Shown: in pieces, positions 7,894 to 17,263 of the stretch
Layout of the letters: each line of letters starts with the position of its first letter
Numbering within the stretch: position 1 is the first letter of the stretch
Assembly (NCBI RefSeq): GCF_019455385.1
Contig: NZ_JACOFR010000007.1
Coordinates: forward strand, 1-64,000
DNA from: Bradyrhizobium sp. BR 10289
GTDB taxonomy: Bacteria > Pseudomonadota > Alphaproteobacteria > Rhizobiales > Xanthobacteraceae
DNA length: 64,000 nucleotides
Reading direction: 5' to 3'
Notes under the pieces: generated by a model
Told to the model about the DNA's origin: nothing
What the model saw: only the letters and a program-made list of their open reading frames with translations
The model's database searches: none
Made by a program: the position numbers and the translations under genes

Positions 7894-9765
7894 ATGACCT
7901 CCGTGACTGACGACCTGAAGCTGGCGGCGGAATTTCCCAAGGCCACGCCTGAGGACTGGCGCAAGCTGGTTGACGGCGTGCTGAAGGGCGCGCCGTTCGA
8001 GAAGCTGGTCGGCAAGACCTATGACGGCCTCAAGATCGACCCGCTCTATCCGCGCGCCAAAGACGTTGCGCCGGTGGTGGGACGGGCTGCGACAGCGCCC
8101 TGGCAGATCATGCAGCGGATCGATCATCCGGATGCGGCCACGGCGAATGCGCAGGCGCTGACCGATCTGGAGAACGGCGCGACGGGGCTTGCGCTGGTGT
8201 TCGCCGGAGCGAACGGTGCCCATGGTTTCGGCCTGGAGCCCACGGCGGATGCGGTCGCGAGAGTTTTGAAGGACATTCATCTCGATGCCGGCATCGGCAT
8301 CGAGCTCGAGATCGGACCGCAATCGCGGATGGCCGCGATCCACGTCGCGGAATATGTCAAGAACAACGGGCTCGATCCCGCCGCCTGCAACATCCGCTTC
8401 GGGCTCGATCCGCTCGCGGCCGCTGCGGTGTGGGGCCACAGCCCCTATACTTGGGACGAGATCGTCCCCGCCGTCACCGGCGCGATCAAGGGCCTCGCCG
8501 CGCTCGGCTTCAAGGGGCCGTTCGCCTCGGCCGATGGCCGCGTGATCCACGATGCCGGCGGCTCCGAGGTGCAGGAGCTTGCCTTCGTGCTCGCCTGCGG
8601 CGTTGCTTATCTGCGCGCGATCGAAGGCGCCGGCATTCCGCTGGAAGCCGCGCAGGGCATGGTCTATGCGCGGCTCTCTGCGGATGCCGACCAGTTTTTG
8701 ACCATGGCCAAATTCCGTGCGCTGCGGCTGCTCTGGGCGCGCATCGAGACGGCATGCGGGCTCTCGCCAAAACCGCTGTTCATCGCCGCCGAAACGGCGT
8801 GGCGCATGCTGACGCAGCGCGATCCTTACGTGAACATGCTGCGCGCGACGATCGCGACATTCGCGGCCGGGCTTGCGGGAGCCAACGCGATCACTGTGCT
8901 GCCGCATACGCTGGCACTCGGCCTGCCCGATCCGTTCGCGCGCCGCGTGGCGCGCAACACGCAACTCCTGCTGCTGGAGGAAAGCAACCTCGCCAAGGTC
9001 AGCGATCCCGCAGCGGGTGCCGGCGGCATCGAGGCGCTGACCGCGCAGCTTTGCGACGCGGCCTGGGCGCTGTTCCAGGAGAGCGAGAAAGCCGGCGGCG
9101 CCTTTTCCGCACTTCAGCAGGGCCTGTTCCAGAGCAAGGTTGCAGCCGCGCGAAAGGCGCGTGACGCCAACATCGCCAAGCGCCGCGACGTGCTGACCGG
9201 CGCCAGCGAGTTTCCGAACCTGCATGAGAGCGAGACGGCGGTGCTGAAGGCAACGCCGGTCGCGCTGGCGCCCTACGGCGAGCAGAAATATAAATTCGAA
9301 CCGCTGCCGCCGATCCGCTTGGCACAGCCGTTCGAAGCGCTCCGCGACAAATCCGACGCGGCGCTCAAGGCGCGCGGCAAGCGGCCAAGCGTGTTCCTGG
9401 CCAATCTCGGCACGCCCGCCGACTTCACGGCGCGCGCGACCTTTGCAAAAAGCTTCTTCGAGGCCGGCGGCATCGAGGCCACGGGCAGCGAGGGGTTTAC
9501 CGATCCGGCCAAGATCGCGGCCGCCTTCAAGGCCTCCGGAGCCGCGCTCGCCTGCCTTTGTTCCAGCGACAAGGTGTATGCGGAACACGCCGAAGGCGCA
9601 GCGAAAGCCCTGCAAAGTACCGGCGCCCGACATATCTTTCTGGCGGGACGCCCGACTGAAGCCGAGGCGGCTCTCCGTGCGGCCGGCGTCACGGGTTTTG
9701 TCTTTGCCGGTGGCGATGCGCTTGCGACGCTGCAGGACGCTTACGTTCGGATGGAGCAGGCATGA
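7894..9765 (+). CDS. mutA: Methylmalonyl-CoA mutase small subunit
   Basis: This 623-residue protein is the non-catalytic small (beta) subunit of the heterodimeric B12 enzyme that interconverts (R)-methylmalonyl-CoA and succinyl-CoA in propionate and odd-chain/branched metabolism. The TIM-barrel domain aligns with the large subunit (for example LTMAKFRALRLLWARI). The C-terminal flavodoxin-like domain lacks the DxHxxG cobalamin-binding motif seen in the large subunit; the matching site reads TPADFTAR. That is normal for this subunit. The start is the ATG at 7894, though the frame is open upstream. It overlaps the next gene by ATGA. Confidence 0.92.
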   Translation: MTSVTDDLKLAAEFPKATPEDWRKLVDGVLKGAPFEKLVGKTYDGLKIDPLYPRAKDVAPVVGRAATAPWQIMQRIDHPDAATANAQALTDLENGATGLALVFAGANGAHGFGLEPTADAVARVLKDIHLDAGIGIELEIGPQSRMAAIHVAEYVKNNGLDPAACNIRFGLDPLAAAAVWGHSPYTWDEIVPAVTGAIKGLAALGFKGPFASADGRVIHDAGGSEVQELAFVLACGVAYLRAIEGAGIPLEAAQGMVYARLSADADQFLTMAKFRALRLLWARIETACGLSPKPLFIAAETAWRMLTQRDPYVNMLRATIATFAAGLAGANAITVLPHTLALGLPDPFARRVARNTQLLLLEESNLAKVSDPAAGAGGIEALTAQLCDAAWALFQESEKAGGAFSALQQGLFQSKVAAARKARDANIAKRRDVLTGASEFPNLHESETAVLKATPVALAPYGEQKYKFEPLPPIRLAQPFEALRDKSDAALKARGKRPSVFLANLGTPADFTARATFAKSFFEAGGIEATGSEGFTDPAKIAAAFKASGAALACLCSSDKVYAEHAEGAAKALQSTGARHIFLAGRPTEAEAALRAAGVTGFVFAGGDALATLQDAYVRMEQA

Positions 9766-10226
9766 CCGAGGCCAGCAAACCCGTTCTCACCGGCGGCTGC
9801 CAATGCGGCGCGGTGCGCTTTGCGATTTCAGCCACGCCCGCCAAGGTCAGCATCTGCCATTGCCGGATGTGCCAGAAGGCGAGCGGCGCACCGTTCGCCT
9901 CCTTCGCCGATATCGAGAAGACAGACTTTGCCTGGACCAAGGGCACGCCATCGGCGTTCCAATCCTCCACGATTGCGATGCGCGATTTTTGTGCGGCCTG
10001 CGGAACGCCGCTCAGCTTCCGTCGCATCGACGGCCCGCGCATCGAGATCATGACCGGCACGTTCGACCGCCCCGACCGGCTGGTGCCGACCCGGCAATAC
10101 GGAACGGAGTCGCGCCTCGGCTGGGTTGTCGGCATCTCCAACCTGCCGAGCCAGACCACGCAGCAGAATTACGGACCGGAGAAGATGGCGACCATCGTCA
10201 GTCATCAGCATCCGGACCATGATTGA
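9762..10226 (+). CDS. GFA family (CENP-V/GFA) zinc protein
   Basis: This 154-residue protein of the glutathione-dependent formaldehyde-activating (GFA) fold carries the three expected cysteine clusters: [21 protein letters not shown] and FCAACGTPL, which bind two zinc ions. Most members are not true formaldehyde-activating enzymes, so the substrate is unknown. It sits inside the mutase operon, overlapping mutA at its start (ATGA, 9762) and running to the scpA start region, so it should be co-expressed with the B12 mutase subunits. Whether it serves propionate metabolism is untested. Confidence 0.88.
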   Translation: MTEASKPVLTGGCQCGAVRFAISATPAKVSICHCRMCQKASGAPFASFADIEKTDFAWTKGTPSAFQSSTIAMRDFCAACGTPLSFRRIDGPRIEIMTGTFDRPDRLVPTRQYGTESRLGWVVGISNLPSQTTQQNYGPEKMATIVSHQHPDHD

Positions 10227-10242
10227 GGATATGGTTGAAACC

Positions 10243-12399
10243 ATGAGCCGCATTCCCAGTTTCGCCGATGTCGCCTTCGAGCGGACCCCCACCACCCCGC
10301 CCTCAGGCGGCGCCGAGCCGTGGCTGACGCCCGAGGGCATTCGGGTGAAGCCGGTCTATGGCGAGGCGGATCTCGCCGGGCTCGACTTCCTCGAGACCTA
10401 TCCGGGCATCGCGCCGTTCCTGCGCGGCCCCTACCCGACCATGTATGTCAACCAGCCCTGGACCGTCAGGCAATATGCCGGCTTCTCCACGGCGGAGGAT
10501 TCCAACGCGTTCTACCGCCGCAACCTGGCTGCGGGACAGAAGGGCCTCTCGGTCGCCTTCGATCTCGCCACCCATCGCGGCTATGATTCCGACCATCCGC
10601 GCGTCGGCGGCGACGTCGGCATGGCTGGTGTGGCCATCGATTCCATCTACGACATGCGCACGCTGTTTGCGGGGATTCCGCTCGACCAGATGAGCGTGTC
10701 GATGACCATGAACGGCGCGGTGCTGCCGATCCTCGCACTCTACGTCGCCGCCGCCGAGGAACAGGGCGTTCCGCCGGAAAAACTGTCGGGCACCATTCAG
10801 AACGACATTCTGAAAGAGTTCATGGTGCGCAACACCTATATCTATCCGCCCGCGCCATCGATGCGGATCATCTCGGACATCTTTGCGTACACCTCCCAAA
10901 AGATGCCGAAATACAATTCGATCTCGATCTCCGGCTACCACATGCAGGAGGCCGGTGCGACGCAGGATCTCGAGCTTGCCTATACGCTCGCCGACGGCGT
11001 CGAATATCTGCGGGCCGGACTTGCCGCCGGTCTCGACGTCGACCGCTTCGCGCCGCGGCTCTCGTTCTTCTGGGCGATCGGCATGAACTTCTTCATGGAG
11101 GTCGCCAAGCTCCGCGCCGCGCGGCTGCTCTGGGCGAAGCTGCTCAAGCCGTTCAATCCGAAAGACCCACGCTCGCTGTCGCTGCGCACCCATAGCCAGA
11201 CCTCGGGCTGGTCGCTGGCCGCGCAGGACGTCTTCAACAATGTGATGCGCACGACCGTGGAAGCGATGGCGGCTACCCAAGGCCACACCCAGTCGCTGCA
11301 CACCAACGCGCTCGACGAAGCCCTGGCGCTGCCGACCGATTTCTCGGCGCGCATCGCCCGCAACACCCAGCTGTTCCTGCAGCAGGAGAGCGGCACCACC
11401 CGCATCATCGATCCCTGGGGCGGCTCGTATTACGTCGAGCGTCTGACGCGCGACCTCGCGGCGAAGGCGTGGGGCCACATCCAGGAGGTCGAGGAGCTCG
11501 GCGGCATGGCGAAAGCCATCGAGGCCGGCGTGCCGAAATTACGTATCGAAGAGGCTTCGGCCAAGACGCAGGCCCGCATCGATGCCGGCAAGCAGGCAGT
11601 GATCGGCGTCAACAAGTACAAGCCGACCGACGAGACGCCGATCGAGATTTTGAAAGTCGACAACAGCAACGTCCGCCGGCTCCAGATCGACAAGCTGACG
11701 CGGCTGAAAGCCGAGCGCAACCAGAAGGAGGTCGATGCCGCACTCGCCGCGCTGACCCGTTCGGCCGGCGAAGGCAACGGCAATCTGCTCGCGCTCGCGA
11801 TCGACGCGGCGCGGGCGAAAGCGACCGTCGGTGAAATCTCGGACGCGATGGAAAAGGTGTTCGGCCGCCACCGCGCCGAGATCAAATCCATCACCGGCGT
11901 CTACAAGCGGGAAGCATCCAGCATGGGCAACCAGGTCGAGAAGGTTCAGGCGCTGATCGACGCCTTCGAGGAGGCGGAAGGCCGCCGCCCGCGCATCCTG
12001 GTCGCAAAAATCGGCCAGGACGGCCACGACCGCGGCCAGAAGGTGATTGCGTCGGCATTTGCCGATATCGGCTTCGATGTCGACATCGGGCCGCTGTTTG
12101 CAACCGCGGACGAAGCCGCGCGGCAGGCGGTCGAGAACGACGTGCACATCCTCGGCGTCTCCTCGCTCGCGGCAGCCCATCTCACCGCAGTGCCGGAGCT
12201 GAAGGCCGCGCTGAAGAAGCAGGGCCGCGAGGACATCATGATCATCGTCGGCGGCGTCGTGCCGCCGCAGGATTACGACGCGCTCTACGCGGCGGGAGCG
12301 GAGGCGATTTTCCCGCCCGGCACGGTGATTGCCGAGGCGGCGGAGGAGCTGATCCGCAAGCTGAACGCGCGGCTCGGGCATAGCGAGGCGGCGGAGTAG
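10243..12399 (+). CDS. scpA: Methylmalonyl-CoA mutase large subunit
   Basis: This is the catalytic B12-binding subunit of methylmalonyl-CoA mutase (about 718 residues). The N-terminal TIM barrel carries [20 protein letters not shown] and the conserved [10 protein letters not shown]. The C-terminal domain has the base-off cobalamin motif GQDGHDRG, whose His is the lower axial ligand. I use the ATG at 10243 ([10 protein letters not shown]), which matches the family; ATGs at 10219 and 10231 are in frame, and the GAGG at 10225 would suit a slightly upstream start. It pairs with MutA, and MeaB is encoded 1.7 kb downstream. Confidence 0.95.
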   Translation: MSRIPSFADVAFERTPTTPPSGGAEPWLTPEGIRVKPVYGEADLAGLDFLETYPGIAPFLRGPYPTMYVNQPWTVRQYAGFSTAEDSNAFYRRNLAAGQKGLSVAFDLATHRGYDSDHPRVGGDVGMAGVAIDSIYDMRTLFAGIPLDQMSVSMTMNGAVLPILALYVAAAEEQGVPPEKLSGTIQNDILKEFMVRNTYIYPPAPSMRIISDIFAYTSQKMPKYNSISISGYHMQEAGATQDLELAYTLADGVEYLRAGLAAGLDVDRFAPRLSFFWAIGMNFFMEVAKLRAARLLWAKLLKPFNPKDPRSLSLRTHSQTSGWSLAAQDVFNNVMRTTVEAMAATQGHTQSLHTNALDEALALPTDFSARIARNTQLFLQQESGTTRIIDPWGGSYYVERLTRDLAAKAWGHIQEVEELGGMAKAIEAGVPKLRIEEASAKTQARIDAGKQAVIGVNKYKPTDETPIEILKVDNSNVRRLQIDKLTRLKAERNQKEVDAALAALTRSAGEGNGNLLALAIDAARAKATVGEISDAMEKVFGRHRAEIKSITGVYKREASSMGNQVEKVQALIDAFEEAEGRRPRILVAKIGQDGHDRGQKVIASAFADIGFDVDIGPLFATADEAARQAVENDVHILGVSSLAAAHLTAVPELKAALKKQGREDIMIIVGGVVPPQDYDALYAAGAEAIFPPGTVIAEAAEELIRKLNARLGHSEAAE

Positions 12400-12436
12400 A
12401 TGATATACTGGCGGGGTAACCGGCCAGGTTGTGTCC

Positions 12437-12733
12437 ATGACACGCGACGAGATCATCGCTGCAATACGCGAAAACGCTGATGCCATCAAAGGCAAGGGCG
12501 TGTCGAAGCTTGCGATCTTCGGCTCGCGCGCCCGCGACGATTATCGCCCGGACAGCGACATCGATGTCCTGGTCGAAATCGAGCCGGATACGACTTTTTC
12601 GCTGCTCAATCTGATCGATGTCGAACACATCATCGAGGATGCGACCGGCTTGCAGGCGCAAGCAACCGTCCGACGGTCGATCTCTCCCCGCTTTGCCCAA
12701 CGCATCGCAGACGACATTCTCGAAGTATTCTGA
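12437..12733 (+). CDS. mntA: MntA-type minimal nucleotidyltransferase (antitoxin)
   Basis: This 98-residue minimal nucleotidyltransferase shows the family hallmark GS-x10-DxD exactly: GS at residues 29-30 and DID at 41-43, followed by VLVE. In characterised MntA/HepT pairs, MntA neutralises HepT by adding AMP to a tyrosine near the HepT active site. The gene lies 37 bp after scpA and 1 nt before the HepT-like gene, the usual antitoxin-toxin order. A GTG at 12431 is an alternative start. The module interrupts the spacing between scpA and meaB, as if inserted. Confidence 0.85.
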   Translation: MTRDEIIAAIRENADAIKGKGVSKLAIFGSRARDDYRPDSDIDVLVEIEPDTTFSLLNLIDVEHIIEDATGLQAQATVRRSISPRFAQRIADDILEVF

Positions 12734-12734
12734 C

Positions 12735-13079
12735 GTGCGCCCAACCCTTGCTGACCGGATCGGCCATATTCTGGATGCGGCCGGAAAGATCAGGATCGCC
12801 GTCGCTGGCCACACGCGAGACAGCTTCTCCAAAGATATCTTCATGCGCCTGGCGACCGAGCGACTGCTCCAGGTCGTCAGCGAAGCCTCGCGCTTCATCC
12901 CGGACGACCTCAAAGCGAAGAACCCGGACATCAACTGGAGGGGGCTGGCTGATTTGGGAAACTGGCTGCGCCATGCCTACCACCGCACCGATGCGGACCT
13001 CCTTTGGGATATGATCGAAGATGATCTCCCGCCGCTCGAGACTTTCATTCGAACAATCGCTGAGGAGCCGAAGCCTTGA
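12735..13079 (+). CDS. hepT: HepT-like (DUF86) toxin, variant active-site motif
   Basis: This 114-residue all-helical protein of the HepT/DUF86 family is a putative ribonuclease toxin paired with MntA. The start is a GTG 1 nt after the mntA stop; no ATG is available nearby. The usual HepT motif is R-x(4-6)-H-x-Y. Here the helix reads LGNWLRHAYHR, with H80 and Y82 in place, but the Arg lies directly beside the His (R79) rather than 5-7 residues upstream. This may mark a divergent subgroup or altered chemistry. Its stop overlaps the next start (TTGA). Confidence 0.8.
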   Translation: MRPTLADRIGHILDAAGKIRIAVAGHTRDSFSKDIFMRLATERLLQVVSEASRFIPDDLKAKNPDINWRGLADLGNWLRHAYHRTDADLLWDMIEDDLPPLETFIRTIAEEPKP

Positions 13080-13855
13080 AGCTCGTGTTGAAATTGAGCG
13101 TAGCGTTGTTGCTGGGCGCAATCGGTCTCTCGCCTTCCCTCGCCGCCGATCCCAAGCCCGATGCCGCCGTCAAAACCAAGAGTATCGACGCCCGGGTCTT
13201 CCTCGACGACAAGATCAAGGCCGATACGGCACTGGCGGCCGATTGCCTCGCTGAAGGCAAGAAGTGGCTCGACAAGAACGCGGCCGATGCTGCCGCCTCG
13301 CGCAAGGCGGACCCGCAATTCTTTCGGGACGGCGGCTGGGATTTCGAGCGCAAATATTCCATCCGCTCGATCGTTGCCGATCGCTATGTCAGCGTGCTCC
13401 GCAACGACTACATGGACACCCACGGCGCGCATCCGAACTCGGACGTCAACACCATCCTGTGGGACAAGACTGACAACAAACGCATCTCGATCCGCCCGTT
13501 CTTCACCGAAACCGCCGACAAGGGCCCGACCATGAAGGCGATGGTGAAGGCGATCATCACCTCGCTCAAGGCCGAGAAGAAGAAGCGCGACACCAGCGAG
13601 ACCGCAACCGACGAATGGTTCAAAAGCGTGGAGCCGAGCCTTCTCAAGATCGGCGCGGTGACGCTCGCGCCGTCAACGGAAGCCGGCAAGAGCTCGGGTC
13701 TCACGTTCCATTACCCGCCCTATGCAGTCGGCCCCTACGCCGAGGGCGAATATGTCGCCTTCGTGCCGTGGGAGACGCTGAAGCCCTACCTCACTCCGGA
13801 GGGCACGCACATCTTCGGCGGCGCACGGCCGAAGGGCGATGCGGAAGAACAATGA
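13076..13855 (+). CDS. Exported RsiV-like protein (DUF4163/DUF3298)
   Basis: This 259-residue protein has a clear Sec signal peptide (MKLVLKLSVALLLGAIGLSP, cleavage likely after LAA). The mature part has the DUF3298/RsiV-like pattern: SDVNTILWDKTDNKRISIRPFF in the middle and FHYPPYAVGPYAEGEYVAFVPW near the C-terminus, which resembles lysozyme-binding RsiV and PdaC domains but without a membrane anchor. A periplasmic wall-related or inhibitor-like role is a guess. Translation starts at TTG 13076, overlapping the hepT stop, so it is co-translated with the toxin gene unless an internal start is used. Confidence 0.78.
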   Translation: MKLVLKLSVALLLGAIGLSPSLAADPKPDAAVKTKSIDARVFLDDKIKADTALAADCLAEGKKWLDKNAADAAASRKADPQFFRDGGWDFERKYSIRSIVADRYVSVLRNDYMDTHGAHPNSDVNTILWDKTDNKRISIRPFFTETADKGPTMKAMVKAIITSLKAEKKKRDTSETATDEWFKSVEPSLLKIGAVTLAPSTEAGKSSGLTFHYPPYAVGPYAEGEYVAFVPWETLKPYLTPEGTHIFGGARPKGDAEEQ

Positions 13856-13921
13856 TTGTCGCTTGAGGACCGTCGGGTTGCTCACGGCGCCCTGCTAACG
13901 CTATCGTGCGGCGTGCGCGCC

Positions 13922-14011
13922 ATGGCGATCGGCGCGCCGCTCTGGTCGGTGATGGTCCGGGTCTGGCGCAAGGTGAAACCGGTGCAGACGGCGGCGGCAA
14001 CATCCCGGTGA
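13922..14011 (+). CDS. Possible very small ORF (29 aa)
   Basis: In the 207-bp gap before meaB, an ATG at 13922 opens a frame for a short basic, tryptophan-containing peptide (MAIGAPLWSVMVRVWRKVK...). The frame is open upstream to 13856 without a better start, apart from a GTG at 13913. It may be a real micro-protein, a gene remnant or chance; I see no strong ribosome-binding site. Nothing else is evident in this gap. Confidence 0.2.
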   Translation: MAIGAPLWSVMVRVWRKVKPVQTAAATSR

Positions 14012-14062
14012 TTTCAGGCGGGCGGCCCTCGCCTGCCTCCCCGCGCCGTTGTAAAGCAGGGC

Positions 14063-15052
14063 ATGACTGAGAAGAAGGCCTCGCTCGACATCAAATCCCT
14101 CGCCCGCGACCTCCGTTCCGGCAGTCGCGCGGCCCTCGCCCGGGCCATCACGCTGGTGGAAAGCCGGCGCAGCGACCATCAGGCGCTGGCGCGGGAGCTG
14201 GTGCAGATGCTGCTGCCCGACACCGGCAAGGCGTTTCGTGTCGGAATCACGGGCTCGCCCGGCGTCGGCAAATCCACCACCATCGATGCGCTCGGGACCT
14301 ATCTGATCGCGCAGGGCCACAAGGTCGCGGTGCTCGCGGTCGATCCATCCTCGGCGCGAAGCGGCGGTTCGATCCTCGGCGACAAGACGCGGATGGCGCG
14401 ATTGTCGGCCTCGGACGACGCCTTCATCCGTCCCTCGCCGTCCTCGGGCACGCTCGGCGGCGTTGCGGCAAAGACGCGCGAGGCGATGCTGCTGTGCGAG
14501 GCCGCCGGCTTCGGCGTGGTGCTGGTCGAGACCGTCGGCATCGGCCAGTCCGAGACGGCGGTCTGCGACATGACCGATTTCTTCCTGGCCCTGATGCTGC
14601 CCGGCGGCGGCGACGAATTGCAGGGCATCAAGAAGGGCCTGGTCGAGCTCGCCGACATGATCGCGATCAACAAGGCCGACGGCGACAATCTCAAGCGCGC
14701 CAATATCACCGCCGCCGACTATCGCGGCGCGCTGCATATTTTGACGCCGCGGTCCGAGCACTGGCATCCGCCCGTCGAGACCTATTCGGCGCTGACCGGC
14801 GACGGCATCGCGAAACTCTGGCAGAAAGTTCTGGACCACCGCACGGCAATGAGCGCATCCGGCGATTTCGCCGCAAGGCGGCGCGATCAGCAGGTGAAGT
14901 GGATGTGGTCGATGCTGGAGCAGCGCATGCTGGCGCGGCTGCGCAGCGAGGCGTCGGTACGGACGAAGGTGAAGAAGATCGAGGTCGAGGTCGCCGACGG
15001 CCATCTTACGCCCGCGCTCGCCGCCGAACAGATTCTGGGGTTGCTGCAATGA
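14063..15052 (+). CDS. meaB: MeaB/ArgK G-protein chaperone of methylmalonyl-CoA mutase
   Basis: This 329-residue P-loop GTPase loads adenosylcobalamin onto methylmalonyl-CoA mutase and protects it from inactivation. The Walker A motif GSPGVGKST, the switch segments DPSSARSGGSILGDKTRM and VETVGIGQSE, and the guanine-specificity motif NKAD are all visible. The C-terminal helical dimerisation arm (KWMWSMLEQRM...) is intact. Its position downstream of mutA/scpA matches its role, though a toxin-antitoxin pair and an exported protein lie between. Its stop overlaps the pcp start (ATGA). Confidence 0.95.
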   Translation: MTEKKASLDIKSLARDLRSGSRAALARAITLVESRRSDHQALARELVQMLLPDTGKAFRVGITGSPGVGKSTTIDALGTYLIAQGHKVAVLAVDPSSARSGGSILGDKTRMARLSASDDAFIRPSPSSGTLGGVAAKTREAMLLCEAAGFGVVLVETVGIGQSETAVCDMTDFFLALMLPGGGDELQGIKKGLVELADMIAINKADGDNLKRANITAADYRGALHILTPRSEHWHPPVETYSALTGDGIAKLWQKVLDHRTAMSASGDFAARRRDQQVKWMWSMLEQRMLARLRSEASVRTKVKKIEVEVADGHLTPALAAEQILGLLQ

Positions 15053-15696
15053 GCGACAAGCTCCGCGTTCTCCTCACCGGCTTCGGGCTGTTTCCCGGCG
15101 CGCCCTATAATCCCACCCAGCCGCTGGTGGCACGGTTGGCGCAATTGCGCCGTCCGGCGCTCGACCATGTCGCGCTATCGAGCCACATTTTTCCGGTCAC
15201 CTACGCCGCAGTCGACCGGCAATTGCCCGAAGTGCTTGCGAAGGTGAAGCCCGACGCGCTGCTGATGTTCGGCCTTGCCGCGCGCACGCCCTACCTGCGC
15301 ATCGAGACCCGCGCGCGCAACGCCGTCACCATGCTTTGGCCTGACGCCGCCAATACCCGCTCGAGCAAGCGCGGCATCACAGGCACCGCGGATGCGATGA
15401 TGTTCGGGCCGCACACGGCAAGGCTGCTCCGTGCCGCGCGCCTCACCGGCATCGACGCGCGTTCCTCGCGCGATGCCGGCGCCTATCTCTGCAATTACTT
15501 AAGCTGGCGCGCGATCGAGAATGTCAGGGCCGGCGGGCCGAGGCTTGCGGCATTCATCCATATTCCGCTGCTCGCACGCAGCGGCGCGGTCAGGCGCAAG
15601 GGTGCGCCGCGGATCACGCTGGAGGAGCTGGTGGACGCGGGGGAAGCGATGCTGATGGAGATGGTGGGGTTGGCAAGAAAGGAGCGTATTTCGTAG
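15049..15696 (+). CDS. pcp: Pyroglutamyl-peptidase I (peptidase C15)
   Basis: This 215-residue cytosolic cysteine peptidase removes N-terminal pyroglutamate. The expected triad is visible: E86 (RIETRARN), C148 (GAYLCNYLSW) and H171 (FIHIPLL), close to canonical positions 81/144/168. The N-terminus LLTGFGLFPGAPYNPTQP is typical. It is translationally coupled to meaB by a 4-nt overlap. Its TAG stop codon (15694-15696) is supplied by the left end of a family A palindromic repeat, so the repeat has defined the C-terminus (ERIS). Confidence 0.92.
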   Translation: MSDKLRVLLTGFGLFPGAPYNPTQPLVARLAQLRRPALDHVALSSHIFPVTYAAVDRQLPEVLAKVKPDALLMFGLAARTPYLRIETRARNAVTMLWPDAANTRSSKRGITGTADAMMFGPHTARLLRAARLTGIDARSSRDAGAYLCNYLSWRAIENVRAGGPRLAAFIHIPLLARSGAVRRKGAPRITLEELVDAGEAMLMEMVGLARKERIS

Positions 15697-15783
15697 GGTG
15701 GGCAAAGGCGCACTTGCGCCGTGCCCACGATCTCTCTCAACTACAAAAAATGCGTGGGCACGCTGCGCTTTGCCCACCCTACG
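15692..15783. repeat. Palindromic intergenic repeat, family A copy 2
   Basis: The same family as 94-198: it starts CGTAGGGTGGGCAAAGGCGC and ends GCTTTGCCCACCCTACG, with inner arms GTGCCCACGA and TGCGTGGGCAC. It begins within the last codons of pcp and supplies that gene's stop codon. It lies between pcp and the TIGR03808 gene. Confidence 0.85.
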
Positions 15784-15892
15784 GCACCTCGCCTGGGTAA
15801 ACATTTAACCCTACCGCGAACAATCCCCGCGCGCCCTGGCGCCCTGCGCTACCTAATCTCCGCGGACCGCCGCGTCCGCCGGAGGACGCGTC

Positions 15893-17263
15893 ATGGACCT
15901 CAATCGCCGCCATCTCATCGGAGCTTCCACCGCCGGCATCGCGGGTGCCCTCGCCATGCCGGCCGATGCCGCGCGTGCCGCGCCGCTGACGTCCCTGCTC
16001 GGCCGCGACGCCACGCAATATGGCGTGCGGCCCGGCAGCAGTGAGGATCAGACGCGCGCGCTCCAGCGTGCCATCGACGAAGCCGCGCGGGCGCAGATGC
16101 CGCTCGCCCTGCCGCCCGGTATCTACCGTACCGGATTGCTACGGCTGCCGAACGGCGCGCAACTGATCGGCGTGCGCGGCGCGACGAAACTCATCTTCAC
16201 CGGTGGTGCCTCGACCATCCAGAGCGACGGCTCCGACTCGATTGGCCTCACCGCCATCACCTTCGATGGCGGCAACATTCCGCTGCCGACGCGGCGCGGA
16301 CTGGTCCATGTGCTCGGCGGACGCGATGTCCGCATCACCGATTGCGAGATCACGAACTCCGGCGGCAGCGGCATCTGGCTCGAGCAGGTCGCGGGCGAGA
16401 TCTCCGGCAACATTTTTACGAACATCGCGGTCACGGCAGTGGTGTCGTTCGACGCCAGGGGACTCAGCGTGTCCCGCAACACGATTCTCGGCACCAACGA
16501 CAACGGCATCGAGATCCTGCGCACGGCGATCGGCGACGACGGCACACTGGTCACCGACAACCGCATCGAGGACATCAAGGCCGGCCCCGGAGGCTCCGGC
16601 CAGTACGGCAACGCCATCAACGCTTTCCGCGCAGGCAACGTGATCGTGCGCGGCAACCGCATCAGGAACTGTGACTACTCCGCGGTGCGCGGCAACTCCG
16701 CCTCCAACATCCACATATCAGGCAACAGCGTCAGCGACGTCCGCGAGGTCGCGCTCTATTCCGAGTTCGCCTTCGAGGCCGCGGTGATCGCCAACAACAT
16801 TGTGGACGGCGCGGCCGTCGGCGTCTCTGTCTGCAACTTCAACGAAGGCGGACGTATTGCGGTCGTGCAAGGCAATATCATCCGCAATCTGCTTCCGAAG
16901 CGGCCGATCGGCACCGCGCCGGACGATGACGCCGGTGTCGGCATCTATATCGAGGCGGATTCATCGGTGACCGGCAACGTGATCGAGAACGCGCCGTCCT
17001 ACGGCATCGTCGCCGGCTGGGGCAAATATCTGCGCGACGTCGCAATCACCGGCAACGTGATCCGCAAGGCCCTCGCCGGCATCGGCGTCTCCGTGGTGCC
17101 GGGCGCCGGCACCGCGCTCGTCAACAACAACATGATCTCGGAAACCCCGCGCGGCGCCGTGGTCGGGCTCGAGCACGCGCGTGCGGTGACGGCGGATTTG
17201 TCGGCCGACGGCGCGCAGCGGTTTGCGCAGGTGGTGATCGGCGGCAATGCGGTGCGGCGTTAG
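15893..17263 (+). CDS. Tat-exported right-handed beta-helix protein (TIGR03808 family)
   Basis: This 456-residue protein has an N-terminal Tat signal (NRRHLIGASTAGIAGALA) followed by a long parallel beta-helix built of repeated NxI/GN-I type turns (ISGNIF, VSRNTILG, VTDNRIED, VRGNRIRN, ISGNSVSD, VTGNVIEN, ITGNVIRK). This matches the TIGR03808 'twin-arginine plus repeat' family and resembles polysaccharide lyases and pectate-lyase-like folds, though no catalytic triad can be assigned by eye. Its stop codon overlaps the stop of the convergent TIGR03809 gene, with which the family is usually paired. Confidence 0.85.
   Translation: MDLNRRHLIGASTAGIAGALAMPADAARAAPLTSLLGRDATQYGVRPGSSEDQTRALQRAIDEAARAQMPLALPPGIYRTGLLRLPNGAQLIGVRGATKLIFTGGASTIQSDGSDSIGLTAITFDGGNIPLPTRRGLVHVLGGRDVRITDCEITNSGGSGIWLEQVAGEISGNIFTNIAVTAVVSFDARGLSVSRNTILGTNDNGIEILRTAIGDDGTLVTDNRIEDIKAGPGGSGQYGNAINAFRAGNVIVRGNRIRNCDYSAVRGNSASNIHISGNSVSDVREVALYSEFAFEAAVIANNIVDGAAVGVSVCNFNEGGRIAVVQGNIIRNLLPKRPIGTAPDDDAGVGIYIEADSSVTGNVIENAPSYGIVAGWGKYLRDVAITGNVIRKALAGIGVSVVPGAGTALVNNNMISETPRGAVVGLEHARAVTADLSADGAQRFAQVVIGGNAVRR

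Noticed and set aside
7732..9633. A minus-strand open frame of 633 codons antisense to mutA
   Set aside because: Same shadow pattern: no known domain, and the plus-strand gene is unambiguous.
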